Shown: positions 41,369 through 50,108 of the stretch, in pieces
Position numbering within the stretch: the stretch's first letter is position 1
Layout of the letters: each line of letters starts with the position of its first letter
Origin: Chitinophagaceae bacterium
GTDB lineage: Bacteria > Bacteroidota > Bacteroidia > Chitinophagales > Chitinophagaceae
Assembly: GCA_016786845.1 (NCBI GenBank)
Contig: JAEUVB010000012.1
Coordinates: forward strand, 62,001 to 126,000
DNA length: 64,000 nt
Direction: 5' to 3'
The notes under the pieces: model-generated
What the model was told of the DNA's origin: nothing
Database searches by the model: none
Seen by the model: only the letters and a program-made list of their open reading frames with translations
Made by a program: the position numbers and the translations under genes

Positions 41369-43735
41369 TTGAAAAAGTACCTGATCAGTCTGGTTTGCAT
41401 AGCCCTTTTCATTTTGCTCAATACCTCCTTCGGCAAACTCCCGCCTTTGGGTAAGTTCATGGATCCTTTTTCAGGTTGTTGGCAAAATGCGAGTGCCGAA
41501 AAGCCATCGCGCATGGATTTTGATTTTGCTGCCCTGAAAGCACCGGTCACCGTGGTATTTGACAGCCAAATGGTGCCCCATATTTTTGCTAAAAACCGTA
41601 AAGACGTCTTTTTCATGCAGGGTTACATGCATGCCTATCACCGTCTTTGGCAAATGGACATGACCACCCGCCTCGCTTCCGGCCGTTTGAGTGAGGTAGC
41701 CGGCGAAGCAACCCTGGATGTGGATCGAAAAATGCGCAGATTGGGTATGGTGTATGCAGCAGAAAAATCCACCCGTGCCATGGAACAAGATCCGCAAACA
41801 GCAGACTGCCTGCAATCTTACACACAAGGGGTGAACGAATTCATAGCCCAACTCTCCTACCGCAAATATCCCCTGGAATACAAACTCATGAATTTTATGC
41901 CTGAACCTTGGACGCCTTTGAAGACGGGACTTATGCTGAAATTCATGGCCGATAAATTGTCGGGGCATACGGAAGATTTTGAATTAACCCTGGCTCAGCA
42001 CCTGTTTTCTGAAGATTTTAACCTGTTGTACCCGGAAAGATTAAAGGAGGAATATCCTATCATCACCGATCCCTATGTGAAGCGTGTTGATCAAGGACCA
42101 ATCATGGACTCCGCGGCCACTTCGTTCAATTTTTCCGGCCGAAACGATGGCCACCCCGGGCATTCCGAAACCGGTATCGGGAGCAACAATTGGGTGCTGA
42201 GCGGCAAGAAAACCCAAAGCGGCAAACCCATATTATGCAATGACCCCCACCTGCCACTCAATTTGCCGGCCATTTGGTATCAAAACCAATTGGTGACCCC
42301 TGACATGAATGTGTATGGCGTTTCCTTACCCGGAGCACCTGCCATAGTAATCGGTTTTACAGACAGCACCGCCTGGGGATTCACCAATGGCTATCGGGAC
42401 GTGAAAGATTTTTACGCTTTAAAATATACCGATTCAAACAAAACACAAATCCTGGTTGGTACTAAGACTGAAACTTTAAGTGCCAAAGTGGAAACAATCA
42501 ACATAAAAGGCAAAGCACCCTATTTGGATACCGTGTGGTATTCTTCACTCGGACCGGTGATGTATGATGATCGCTTTCCGCGCGAAGGTGCAGAGGGCAC
42601 CGACTTCGCCGTGAAATGGATGGCACATCGGGGTACGAATGAACTGAAAGCCTTGCTGGGTTTAAATTCAGCGAAAAATTATTCGGATTATGTAAAAGCC
42701 ATTGCCCATTTCGAATGCCCGCATCAAAACATTGCCTTCGCATCAGCTTCGGGCGATATTGCACTTTGGAGTCAGGGTCGTTTTATACAAAAAGAACCTC
42801 CTCAGGGACGTTTTATCTTACACAGTGAAAACGTCAAAGATTTATGGGGCTCGGATATCGACCAGGCAGAAAACCCGCATCAACTCAATCCGGATATCGG
42901 ATTCGTATACAGTGCAAACCAAATCAATACCGGACCGAACTACCGGTATTACTACACCGGTATTTTCACGGAAGAAAGGGCCAAACGCATCGATCATCTG
43001 TTACGAGATACCTCGCTGTTCACGGTCGACCATATGAAGGCCATGCAGCAAGATGATTATGGCCAAAATGCCGCGGATCTATTGCCTTTCATGCTTTCAC
43101 AAATAGACAGCCGGTCATTGACAGCGCAAGAAAAAAGTATTTATACGGCCCTGTCCAAATGGAATTATCATTATCAAGCGACTTCCCCTACCCCATCTTA
43201 TTATGAAAAATGGTTTGAGGTTTTAGAGCAAAATCTCTACGATGATGAATTTAAAGGCTATGGTCACTTGTTGAACTATCCGCGCGAACGCCAAACGATT
43301 GATCTGCTGAAAGATCCATCTCCATTTCGTTTCATAGACAATATCTCGACACCTCAGGTAGAAAGTCGCAGCGATTTGATTCGGCATTCCTTTCTAAACA
43401 TGTGTACCCATTTTAAATCAGAACCAACACCCTGGTATCGATATAAAAACACAACGGCCAATCATCTGACTAAAATACCGGCCTTCAGTTTTTCCAATAT
43501 CATGATCAACGGGGGGCATGGTTGTATCAATGCGGCTTCGTCTGCCAATGGCCCGTCGTGGCGCATGATTGTACACTTTACTCAGCCGATAGAAGCTTGG
43601 GGCATTTATGCCGGGGGACAAAACGGCGATCCGGGTAGTGTGCATTATTCCGACCAACTAGCCGACTGGGCGAATGGAAATTACTACCGAATCATCTTTG
43701 CTCACCAACCTGAAGATATTATTTTACCAAAATGA
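41369..43735 (+). CDS. Penicillin acylase family protein (Ntn hydrolase)
   Basis: A 788-residue exported amidase (penicillin/acyl-homoserine-lactone acylase family). The N-terminus KKYLISLVCIALFILLNTSFG is a signal sequence. The autocatalytic cleavage site and nucleophile are in GIGSNNWVLSG (Ser 272); typical surroundings are the alpha-chain PVTVVFDSQMVPHIFAKNRKDVFFMQGYMHAYHRLWQMD stretches and the beta-chain DPHLPLNLPAIWYQ and TNGYRDVKDFY. The start is a TTG: the first ATG (41459) would delete the signal sequence, so I take the TTG at 41369 that gives MKKYLISL; a TTG at 41348 is also possible. Substrate unknown. It overlaps the next gene by 4 nt. Confidence 0.9.
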   Translation: MKKYLISLVCIALFILLNTSFGKLPPLGKFMDPFSGCWQNASAEKPSRMDFDFAALKAPVTVVFDSQMVPHIFAKNRKDVFFMQGYMHAYHRLWQMDMTTRLASGRLSEVAGEATLDVDRKMRRLGMVYAAEKSTRAMEQDPQTADCLQSYTQGVNEFIAQLSYRKYPLEYKLMNFMPEPWTPLKTGLMLKFMADKLSGHTEDFELTLAQHLFSEDFNLLYPERLKEEYPIITDPYVKRVDQGPIMDSAATSFNFSGRNDGHPGHSETGIGSNNWVLSGKKTQSGKPILCNDPHLPLNLPAIWYQNQLVTPDMNVYGVSLPGAPAIVIGFTDSTAWGFTNGYRDVKDFYALKYTDSNKTQILVGTKTETLSAKVETINIKGKAPYLDTVWYSSLGPVMYDDRFPREGAEGTDFAVKWMAHRGTNELKALLGLNSAKNYSDYVKAIAHFECPHQNIAFASASGDIALWSQGRFIQKEPPQGRFILHSENVKDLWGSDIDQAENPHQLNPDIGFVYSANQINTGPNYRYYYTGIFTEERAKRIDHLLRDTSLFTVDHMKAMQQDDYGQNAADLLPFMLSQIDSRSLTAQEKSIYTALSKWNYHYQATSPTPSYYEKWFEVLEQNLYDDEFKGYGHLLNYPRERQTIDLLKDPSPFRFIDNISTPQVESRSDLIRHSFLNMCTHFKSEPTPWYRYKNTTANHLTKIPAFSFSNIMINGGHGCINAASSANGPSWRMIVHFTQPIEAWGIYAGGQNGDPGSVHYSDQLADWANGNYYRIIFAHQPEDIILPK

Positions 43736-44070
43736 AATTTGCACTGACGATATTATCCATATTCATTCTCAACACCTTTGCGGAATGGTTACTTCCTTGG
43801 TGGATATTGGGTATTGTTTGCGCCGCGGTTTGTTATGGAGCTAAACTATCCGGAGCTAAATCCTTTCTGTCCGGGTTTGTGGGTATAGCCCTTAGCTGGC
43901 TGGCGATGATACTTTGGAAAGACATCCCAAATCATCATACCCTGGCGCAAAGATTGGCAGAAGTATTTTCATTGAAAGGCAACTACCCGCTGTTCATTGT
44001 GCTCAATGTGTTGTTGGGCTCGCTGTTAGGCGGATTGAGCGGCCTGGCTGGAAGACTTTGGCGTAGCTAA
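43732..44070 (+). CDS. Small membrane protein of unknown function
   Basis: A 112-residue protein with four hydrophobic segments: near 2-15, 22-36, 43-62 and 85-107, the last rich in Gly and Leu (LFIVLNVLLGSLLGGLSGLAG). The overall pattern recalls small hypothetical membrane proteins in Bacteroidota, with no known motif. It overlaps the penicillin acylase by 4 nt, so it is translated with it and may act in the same process. Confidence 0.72.
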   Translation: MKFALTILSIFILNTFAEWLLPWWILGIVCAAVCYGAKLSGAKSFLSGFVGIALSWLAMILWKDIPNHHTLAQRLAEVFSLKGNYPLFIVLNVLLGSLLGGLSGLAGRLWRS

Positions 44071-44093
44071 ATTTCTCCCCCACTGTTTCCCAA

Positions 44094-44122
44094 ACAAAAA
44101 AAGAGCCCCATTTGGGACTCTC
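44094..44122 (-). terminator. Terminator after rpmE
   Basis: Minus strand: AGAGTCCC/GGGGCTCT stem (one mismatch) with loop AAAT, then T7. It lies 24 nt after the rpmE stop, between convergent genes. Confidence 0.82.
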
Positions 44123-44145
44123 TATCAAACATATAAATGATAATC

Positions 44146-44397
44146 TTATTTTTTCTTGGCGTAACGCTTGTTGAATTTATCGATACGACCCGCTGTATCT
44201 ACCAATACATTCTTACCGGTATAAAACGGATGTGAAGTATTCGAAATCTCCAATTTAATAACCGGATATTCATTTCCATCTTCCCAAACCATCGTATCTT
44301 TTGAATGCGCTGTGGAACGAGACAAGAAAGTCGTTTCATTACTCATGTCCTTGAAGATGACAAAACGGAAATTTTCTGGGTGGATATTTTTTTTCAT
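44146..44397 (-). CDS. rpmE: 50S ribosomal protein L31, type B
   Basis: An 83-residue ribosomal protein. It starts [17 protein letters not shown] and contains [24 protein letters not shown], as in L31 type B. The zinc-binding cysteines of the A type are absent. Single gene with its own promoter and terminator. Confidence 0.97.
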   Translation of the reverse strand: MKKNIHPENFRFVIFKDMSNETTFLSRSTAHSKDTMVWEDGNEYPVIKLEISNTSHPFYTGKNVLVDTAGRIDKFNKRYAKKK

Positions 44398-44446
44398 ACT
44401 GTTATGCTTTGTGCATGATTCTAACCATGCGATTTTTAAAGAGGGG

Positions 44447-44454
44447 CAAAAGTA
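44447..44454 (-). promoter_or_regulatory. -7 box for rpmE
   Basis: Minus strand TACTTTTG, about 50 nt upstream of the ATG, so this ribosomal-protein gene has a real 5' leader. Confidence 0.55.
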
Positions 44455-44509
44455 AGTGATTTTTTAAAATAAACAAATAATACGATGAAAATTGACGCCT
44501 TTCTTTTTG

Positions 44510-44615
44510 TTGAGCCGGGCTATTTGGGCGGCAGACAGGCTTTCCGCTCATAGTCCCCGAGCAGAGCCTCGGGGAGCTATCCGCTGCAATCCTTGCCGCG
44601 CGGCCAATTACTTCA
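44510..44615 (-). repeat. Dispersed intergenic element, copy C (inverted)
   Basis: Read on the minus strand: GCAAGGATTGCAGCGGATAGC, then a CCCCGAG/CTCGGGG hairpin (44555-44574), GAGCGGAAAGCC and GCCGCCCAAATAG. Same order of parts as copies A and B, though the middle differs. Confidence 0.6.
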
Positions 44616-44668
44616 TCTGTATTTCTTTGAAGCGTGTGTGTAATCCGAAAAGTTCGAAATGACCCATT

Positions 44669-45160
44669 TTAGCTTTTCATATTAATAAACTGCAGCGGAA
44701 TATTCAAATCACTGCTGCGGCAAAGTTGAATCACCTCCTGTAGGTCATCAATTTTCTTTCCGGTCACCCTCACAATATCGCCTTGTATGGCGGCCTGAAC
44801 CTTGAGACCGGCGTCTTTAATCAGTTTCACAATTTTCTTGGCATCATCCTGACTGAGCCCGTTTCTTACCGGAATTTCCTTTTTTACGATTTTCCCGGAT
44901 GGGTATACCTCTTTGCTCAGGTCGTAGCAGTTCGCTTCCAATCCCTGGCGCATTGAACGTGAAACCAATACATCCAGGATCTGCTCCATTTTCATATCGC
45001 TTTCGGCTTCCAGATTCACTTTGAAATCCTTTTTATTCAAATCAATCTCGACATGCGAATTTTTGAAATCAAATCGGTTTTGAATTTCCTTTTTTACAGT
45101 ATTGATGGCATTATCAAGGGTTTGCAATTCTACTTTGCTGCTGATGTCAAAAGATGGCAT
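44669..45160 (-). CDS. YajQ-family nucleotide-binding protein
   Basis: A 163-residue cytoplasmic protein made of two ferredoxin-like repeats. The start MPSFDISSKVELQTLDNAINTVKKEIQNRFDF and the end ...LQEVIQLCRSSDLNIPLQFINMK are those of YajQ/UPF0234. Some members bind cyclic di-GMP or other nucleotides; the ligand here is not known. Single gene with a clear -7 box and a 16-nt leader. Confidence 0.93.
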   Translation of the reverse strand: MPSFDISSKVELQTLDNAINTVKKEIQNRFDFKNSHVEIDLNKKDFKVNLEAESDMKMEQILDVLVSRSMRQGLEANCYDLSKEVYPSGKIVKKEIPVRNGLSQDDAKKIVKLIKDAGLKVQAAIQGDIVRVTGKKIDDLQEVIQLCRSSDLNIPLQFINMKS

Positions 45161-45176
45161 AGTTGGTAATTTTGCA

Positions 45177-45184
45177 CAAAGATA
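45177..45184 (-). promoter_or_regulatory. -7 box for the YajQ-family gene
   Basis: Minus strand TATCTTTG ends 16 nt before the ATG at 45160. Confidence 0.55.
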
Positions 45185-45208
45185 AGATGTCCACGAAACT
45201 ATTGCATC

Positions 45209-46591
45209 CTATAATAAGGCTCCTTTCAGGAAAAGTAAGGCAAAAGAGAAATAAATCATTAATCCCGTGACATCAACCAGTGTGGCTACAAAAGGTGTAG
45301 AAGATGCAGCCGGGTCGGCCCCAAGACGTTTCAGTAATAAAGGAAGCATAGAGCCCATGAGGGTCCCCCACAAAACCACACCAATGAGGGAACAAGCCAC
45401 GACGGCGGATATTCTTAGATAGTTCGCACCAAATTCAGGCGACATCAGGTGCCATAGCGACAGCACCCCAAAACTCAAGATACTCAAAGTAAATCCCAGG
45501 AGCAGGCCTGAAAATATTTCCCGACGAAGGATGCGCCACCAATCGCCCACACTGATATCGTCCATGGCCATGGCCTGAATAATGAGGGTGGCGGCCTGAG
45601 AACCGCTATTGCCTCCACTGGAAATAATGAGGGGGATAAAGGTGGCCAACATGACCACTTTGGCAATCTGGTCTTCGAACCCCGACATCGCAGAGATGGT
45701 GAGCAATTCACCAAAAAACAACACAATGAGCCAAACGATCCGTTTTTTATACAACTTAAATAAGGTCACATCCAAATAAGGTTCATCGAGAGCTTCAGTA
45801 CCCCCGATTCGTTGAATATCTTCCGAATATTCTTCCTCCGCAACCCACAACACATCATCGATGGTCACAATTCCGAGCAGGATATTTTTATCATCCACCA
45901 CCGGCAAGGCCACTCGGTTATTCATCTGAAAGGTACTCATGGTCTCCTTTTGATCATCATTCACATTGAGGGAAATAAAACGTCCGTCCATCAAGTCTTC
46001 GACCTTGGTGGTTTTAGGATCCACTAAAAGGAAGTCACGAATTCTTACATCATCGAGTAATACCCCATTTCCGTCAGTTACATAGATTACATCAATGGTT
46101 TCCGATCTTTTACCATAATCTCGAATGAATGTCAATACCTGCTCCACGGTCCAGTCCGGTTCCACATCGATATAGTCCGGAGTCATCAATCGACCGACGC
46201 TTTCTTCCGGATAACCCAGGAGCGAGAGGGTGATTTTTCTTTCCTCAGGATTCAATTGCCGGATAATTTCCTTCACGGCATGACTCGGCATTTCACTCAG
46301 GAGATCTGTACGGTCATCGGGCGGAAGCTCATTGAGGATTTGAACCAACTGATGGGCGGGCAAGGTTTTAAGGAGGTCTTCCTGTACGCTGGTGTCGAGT
46401 ATTCGGAAAACCGCCAGGGCTCGCTGGAAATCTAATTGTTGGAAAAAGAAAAGCGTCTGTTTGGGCAAATCATTGATGAGCTCCGCCACATCCGAAATAT
46501 TCAGATCATTGATGAGTTCACGCAGTTCTGCCCAGGCATCAAGCTCTATCAGCTTTTCAACCCGTTCGACCAAGGCTTCATTTTCTTCCAT
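45209..46591 (-). CDS. mgtE: Magnesium transporter MgtE
   Basis: A 460-residue magnesium channel in the inner membrane. An N-terminal superhelical domain (ELINDLPKQTLFFFQQLD, LPPDDRTDLLSEMPSHA) and two CBS domains (about 130-260) form the Mg-sensing cytosolic part. Five membrane helices follow; SSGGNSGSQAATLIIQAMA and, near the end, DPAASSTPFVATLVDVTGL contain the pore-lining residues, the latter with the selectivity Asp. Length is normal. Sits 48 nt upstream of the YajQ-family gene, which has its own promoter. Confidence 0.96.
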   Translation of the reverse strand: MEENEALVERVEKLIELDAWAELRELINDLNISDVAELINDLPKQTLFFFQQLDFQRALAVFRILDTSVQEDLLKTLPAHQLVQILNELPPDDRTDLLSEMPSHAVKEIIRQLNPEERKITLSLLGYPEESVGRLMTPDYIDVEPDWTVEQVLTFIRDYGKRSETIDVIYVTDGNGVLLDDVRIRDFLLVDPKTTKVEDLMDGRFISLNVNDDQKETMSTFQMNNRVALPVVDDKNILLGIVTIDDVLWVAEEEYSEDIQRIGGTEALDEPYLDVTLFKLYKKRIVWLIVLFFGELLTISAMSGFEDQIAKVVMLATFIPLIISSGGNSGSQAATLIIQAMAMDDISVGDWWRILRREIFSGLLLGFTLSILSFGVLSLWHLMSPEFGANYLRISAVVACSLIGVVLWGTLMGSMLPLLLKRLGADPAASSTPFVATLVDVTGLMIYFSFALLFLKGALL

Positions 46592-46771
46592 CCGATGGGT
46601 TTAAGTCGGTAAAAATAATCGATTCAATAGGTATATTTGCCTCCGGGGTCAGTTAAATTTATAAAATTTGCGGATTCAGCGCTTCGCCACGGATGGAGGG
46701 CTAAACATGTGGCTTAGAAAATTATTTTAAAGATATCAGCTATAATGTTTTTTCATTCGAAATTTCTGAAT

Positions 46772-46779
46772 TACCTTTG
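46772..46779 (+). promoter_or_regulatory. -7 box for the rpmB operon
   Basis: TACCTTTG matches TAnnTTTG; the ATG of rpmB is 24 nt after its end. Confidence 0.6.
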
Positions 46780-46803
46780 CGTTCCCAAAAAAATAGAATT
46801 GAA

Positions 46804-47043
46804 ATGGCGCGTATTTGTCAAGTTACCGGTAAGACTCCACTAAAAGGAAACAAAGTATCGTTTTCCAATAAAAAGAGCATTCGTCGCTTTATGCCGAATT
46901 TACAGAGCAAACGCTTTTATCTGGCAGAAGAAGATAAATGGATTACGTTAAAATTAACGGCTAACGCGATGCGTACCATTAATAAGCGTGGTTTATTCAA
47001 CATCGTTAAAGAACTTCGTGCGGCCGGCGATTCATCTATCTAA
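46804..47043 (+). CDS. rpmB: 50S ribosomal protein L28
   Basis: A 79-residue ribosomal protein beginning MARICQVTGKTPLKGNKVSFS, then TKRRFMPNLQSKRF-like spacing (here SIRRFMPNLQSKRFYL) and a C-terminal MRTINKRGLFNIVKELRAAG. The upstream in-frame codons precede the promoter-proximal leader and are not part of the family. First gene of rpmB-rpmG-DUF4295. Confidence 0.97.
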   Translation: MARICQVTGKTPLKGNKVSFSNKKSIRRFMPNLQSKRFYLAEEDKWITLKLTANAMRTINKRGLFNIVKELRAAGDSSI

Positions 47044-47076
47044 CCTCATCAAGAACGTTCTATAAAATTATAAGCA

Positions 47077-47259
47077 ATGGCAAAAAAAGGAAACAGAGTT
47101 CAGGTCATACTCGAATGCACAGAGCATAAGAATACAGGTTTGCCTGGAACAAGTCGCTATATCACGACCAAAAACAAAAAAAACACGCCTGAGCGTATCG
47201 AATTGAAAAAATTCAATGCGGTCATGAAAAAATACACTACTCATAAAGAAATTAAATAA
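47077..47259 (+). CDS. rpmG: 50S ribosomal protein L33
   Basis: A 60-residue ribosomal protein: [45 protein letters not shown]. No CxxC zinc pairs are present. 33 nt after rpmB. Confidence 0.97.
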   Translation: MAKKGNRVQVILECTEHKNTGLPGTSRYITTKNKKNTPERIELKKFNAVMKKYTTHKEIK

Positions 47260-47267
47260 TTTAAGTC

Positions 47268-47438
47268 ATGGCAAAAGCAGCTAAAACCGCGATCAAGAAA
47301 GATTTGAAAGCATCCGCCGAAGCAAAGAACTGGACCAAAGTAATCCGTGCCGTTCGCAGCCCTAAATCAGGTGCATATACCTTTAAGGAGCAAATCATTC
47401 ATAAGGATAAAGTCAAAGATCATTTGGCCGGCAAATAA
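47268..47438 (+). CDS. DUF4295 family small basic protein
   Basis: A 56-residue Lys-rich protein (MAKAAKTAIKKDLKASAEAK at the start, KVKDHLAGK at the end) 8 nt after rpmG. DUF4295 proteins occupy this position throughout Bacteroidota, so a ribosomal or rRNA-binding role is likely but unproven. The sequence and its place make the call secure despite the small size. Confidence 0.9.
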   Translation: MAKAAKTAIKKDLKASAEAKNWTKVIRAVRSPKSGAYTFKEQIIHKDKVKDHLAGK

Positions 47439-47464
47439 TTGCCATCTGAACATAAACTCTTTGA

Positions 47465-47487
47465 AACCACCTTCGGGTGGTTTTTTT
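47465..47487 (+). terminator. Terminator of the rpmB-rpmG-DUF4295 operon
   Basis: Stem AACCACC/GGTGGTT closed by a TTCG tetraloop, followed by T5. Confidence 0.93.
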
Positions 47488-47550
47488 ATGTGCTTGGGTT
47501 CATCATTCAGCCAACTTAGCGATCTGCCCGATTAGATAACCCTGCCTAGA

Positions 47551-47958
47551 TTACTGCAAATCTGCATCGGTAATATTAAAGGTATATTGATGTAAATAAA
47601 TCGAAGGCGTCCTCTTCGTTTGTTTCGTCTCCTTCTTCCATTCCTGCGAGTCCATGATGTTTTTAGAAAGCACGAACCCGGTGATTTGCGTCTGAATGGT
47701 ATCAAAGAACCCGATTGGATCCGGTCGATATTCATCGCTTCCCATTTTCTCTGTATGAAAAAATCCCTGACGGGTTCCTGGCGGAATATCTGTGGTGTCG
47801 TTGACAAGTCCTACTTTTTGAACGCTGATCACCTTTACCGTTTGAGCACTTTGATTATCGATAAAACACTCATAATAAGTACTTCCCTTACAAGCGGCAG
47901 CAAAGATGAATATCACCCATAAAAAATACCTGTAAGGCTGATCAATGATACTACGCAT
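47551..47958 (-). CDS. Hypothetical lipoprotein
   Basis: A 135-residue exported lipoprotein: hydrophobic YFLWVIFIFAAACKG with Cys 23 as the lipidated residue. The remainder is beta-rich (CFIDNQSAQTVKVISVQKV, GFFDTIQTQITGFVLS). I recognise no family. It is probably transcribed with the DUF4834 gene upstream (40 nt). Confidence 0.65.
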   Translation of the reverse strand: MRSIIDQPYRYFLWVIFIFAAACKGSTYYECFIDNQSAQTVKVISVQKVGLVNDTTDIPPGTRQGFFHTEKMGSDEYRPDPIGFFDTIQTQITGFVLSKNIMDSQEWKKETKQTKRTPSIYLHQYTFNITDADLQ

Positions 47959-47998
47959 AGGTTATATTCAAATGCAGCTATTCCACACCTAACTAATG

Positions 47999-48172
47999 TT
48001 ATTTCACCTCCTCAAACTCTACATATTCACCAACGACAGGTTTGGTTTTCGTTTCGGAGTTTGCAGGCCCTGCTGCTGCCGGTGCTTTTCGATCGAAGAA
48101 AGGGTCAATAAATACTCTTAAAATTTTCATGACCACATAAGCTAACGCAACGTAAAATATAAACCGTATCAT
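47999..48172 (-). CDS. DUF4834 family small membrane protein
   Basis: A 57-residue protein: one N-terminal membrane helix (IRFIFYVALAYVVMKILRVFIDP) and a charged tail ending VVGEYVEFEEVK, the signature end of DUF4834, found only in Bacteroidota. Function unknown. The ATG at 48172 is used; the upstream TTG adds a few residues only. Confidence 0.78.
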   Translation of the reverse strand: MIRFIFYVALAYVVMKILRVFIDPFFDRKAPAAAGPANSETKTKPVVGEYVEFEEVK

Positions 48173-48320
48173 GGTTTGTTTGAATTTAGAAATCAAAAGT
48201 AATTCCCTCTGGCATATAAATTGCTTTAATCGAGTACTGTATAGTTTTTTTTAACAATCTGTAAAGGATATTTTGAAAATTGCGTACTGTGGGATAATTT
48301 TAAACAATAATCAATTTCAT

Positions 48321-48854
48321 ATGAGTGTGAGAGCCCCTTTCAATTTACAAAAATGGATCGATGAAAATCGACATCTGTTGAAGCCCCCTGTAGCGAATAA
48401 AAACCTGTATACAGAAAGTGGAGATTATATTGTCATGATTGTTGCGGGCCCGAATGCCCGCAAGGATTATCATTTTAATGAGACCGAAGAATTATTTTAC
48501 CAATTGGAAGGAAACATCAGTGTAAAAACGCAGCAAGATGGCCAAATGATAGAATACCCGCTTGGGCCCGGCGATATGTTTTTACTTCCTCCAAATATCC
48601 CGCATTCTCCGGGGCGCAGCGAAGGCTCGATTGGATTGGTCATCGAAAAGGTCAGAAAAGGGAAAGGCCTCAGAGACGGACTGTTGTGGTTCTGCGAAAA
48701 ATGTAACCATAAATTACACGAAACCTATTTTGAACTACAAGATGTTGAAAATGATTTCCAACCCCGCTTTCGCGAATATTACAACTCAGAAGAATTGAGA
48801 ACTTGTAAACAATGCGGGCATGTGATGGAAACCGACCCAAGATTTGTTCAATAA
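48321..48854 (+). CDS. nbaC: 3-hydroxyanthranilate 3,4-dioxygenase
   Basis: A 177-residue iron(II) cupin dioxygenase that opens 3-hydroxyanthranilate in the kynurenine pathway of tryptophan breakdown and NAD synthesis. Metal ligands are in DYHFNETEELFYQLEG (His, Glu) and LLPPNIPHSPGR (His). A C-terminal rubredoxin-like site, CEKCN and CKQCG, is present as in the bacterial enzymes. The ATG at 48321 gives the normal start MSVRAPFNLQKWIDENR. No other kynurenine genes are in the window. Confidence 0.94.
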   Translation: MSVRAPFNLQKWIDENRHLLKPPVANKNLYTESGDYIVMIVAGPNARKDYHFNETEELFYQLEGNISVKTQQDGQMIEYPLGPGDMFLLPPNIPHSPGRSEGSIGLVIEKVRKGKGLRDGLLWFCEKCNHKLHETYFELQDVENDFQPRFREYYNSEELRTCKQCGHVMETDPRFVQ

Positions 48855-48968
48855 CCAACCCATTTTGTCATTTTTTCGTCTTTTTTTTGAAGAAAGTATA
48901 CAAATTAAAAAAAATCATTACCTTTAACAACGAATAAAAAATTCATTCTGAATACAAATTTATTTAAC

Positions 48969-49997
48969 ATGAGAAAAATTCTAATAGCCCTCAGTACCCT
49001 CTTCGCCTTACAGGCCGGAGCCCAAGACGTACACTTTACGCAGTATTTTACGTCGCCCCTGACCCTTAACCCGGCCAATACAGGTCTTGTTAATTGCGAT
49101 TGGCGCGTATCGGCTAACTATCGTACCCAATGGGGAAGTGTAAATTCAACACCCTATGTGACGGGATCTCTTTCTTTTGATATCGCTACCCTGAAAGGAA
49201 AACTGAATGGCGATGCGTTGGGAATTGGTTTGATTGGTCTTTATGACAAATCAGGTACAGGTGCTTTACAAAACATTACAACTGGTTTATCCATTGCGTA
49301 TCACAAGCGCCTGAGCTCTGACGAAGAGAAGCCTCAAAACCTCTCCATCGGTGTACAAGGCTTCCTTGTTCAAAAGAGCATCGATTTCAACAAATTGAAA
49401 TTTGAAAGTCAGTACGACCCAACTACAGGTACAACCCCTTATGCCAGCGGTGAGAATTTTGGTAATGCCGATTTGACTTATCCTGACTTCAATGCAGGGA
49501 TCATGTATTCAGGTTATGTAAACGAGCGTACCAATATGTATGCAGGGTTCTCCTACTATCACATTACCCAACCGGTTGAAACCTTCCTGAACGGAACGCA
49601 CAAAATCAATTCTCGTATCACCGCTTCTTTGGGTGGATCATTACAAATGAACGAAAACATGATGCTCTTCGCGAGCGGTATGTATCAGCAACAAGGTAAG
49701 GCAAGTGAGTTATTGCTCGGTGCTGCTGCCGGTTTCATTATGAATCCTAACCATGAAGAAGATGTGGCCAATACCATTTTCTATCTGGGTGCCTGGTATC
49801 GTTATGGTGATGCCATCGCTCCTTACGTTGGATTCGAGTGGGCTAAAGCCAAATTGGGTGTAAGCTATGACGTTAACTTATCAGGATTCACACCGGCCAC
49901 TAAAGGTAATGGTGCCCTGGAAGTTTCTCTGATTTATAACGGTTGTATCATCCGCAACGAACAACGCACATACAACTTTGCTTGTCCACGTTTCTAA
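48969..49997 (+). CDS. Type IX secretion membrane protein, PorP/SprF family
   Basis: A 342-residue outer-membrane barrel protein. The signal peptide ends LQAGAQ, followed directly by DVHFTQYFTSPLTLNPANTG, the family hallmark, then WRVSANYRTQWGS and repeated beta strands to the C-terminal Phe. SprF-type members work with one particular large T9SS client such as SprB. Two such clients lie in the last 9 kb of this window, though not directly next to this gene. It has its own terminator. Confidence 0.94.
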   Translation: MRKILIALSTLFALQAGAQDVHFTQYFTSPLTLNPANTGLVNCDWRVSANYRTQWGSVNSTPYVTGSLSFDIATLKGKLNGDALGIGLIGLYDKSGTGALQNITTGLSIAYHKRLSSDEEKPQNLSIGVQGFLVQKSIDFNKLKFESQYDPTTGTTPYASGENFGNADLTYPDFNAGIMYSGYVNERTNMYAGFSYYHITQPVETFLNGTHKINSRITASLGGSLQMNENMMLFASGMYQQQGKASELLLGAAAGFIMNPNHEEDVANTIFYLGAWYRYGDAIAPYVGFEWAKAKLGVSYDVNLSGFTPATKGNGALEVSLIYNGCIIRNEQRTYNFACPRF

Positions 49998-50012
49998 TAT
50001 TCTTAAATAATT

Positions 50013-50047
50013 AAAAAAAGGGCTACGTGATTGTAGCCCTTTTTTTA
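50013..50047 (+). terminator. Terminator after the PorP/SprF gene
   Basis: Arms AGGGCTAC (50019-50026) and GTAGCCCT (50033-50040) with a 6-nt loop and T7. Confidence 0.92.
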
Positions 50048-50108
50048 TGTAACTACTTACACTCCTTATGCAGCACCCCAATACTTTTGCACTTCAATAC
50101 CAACCTAT

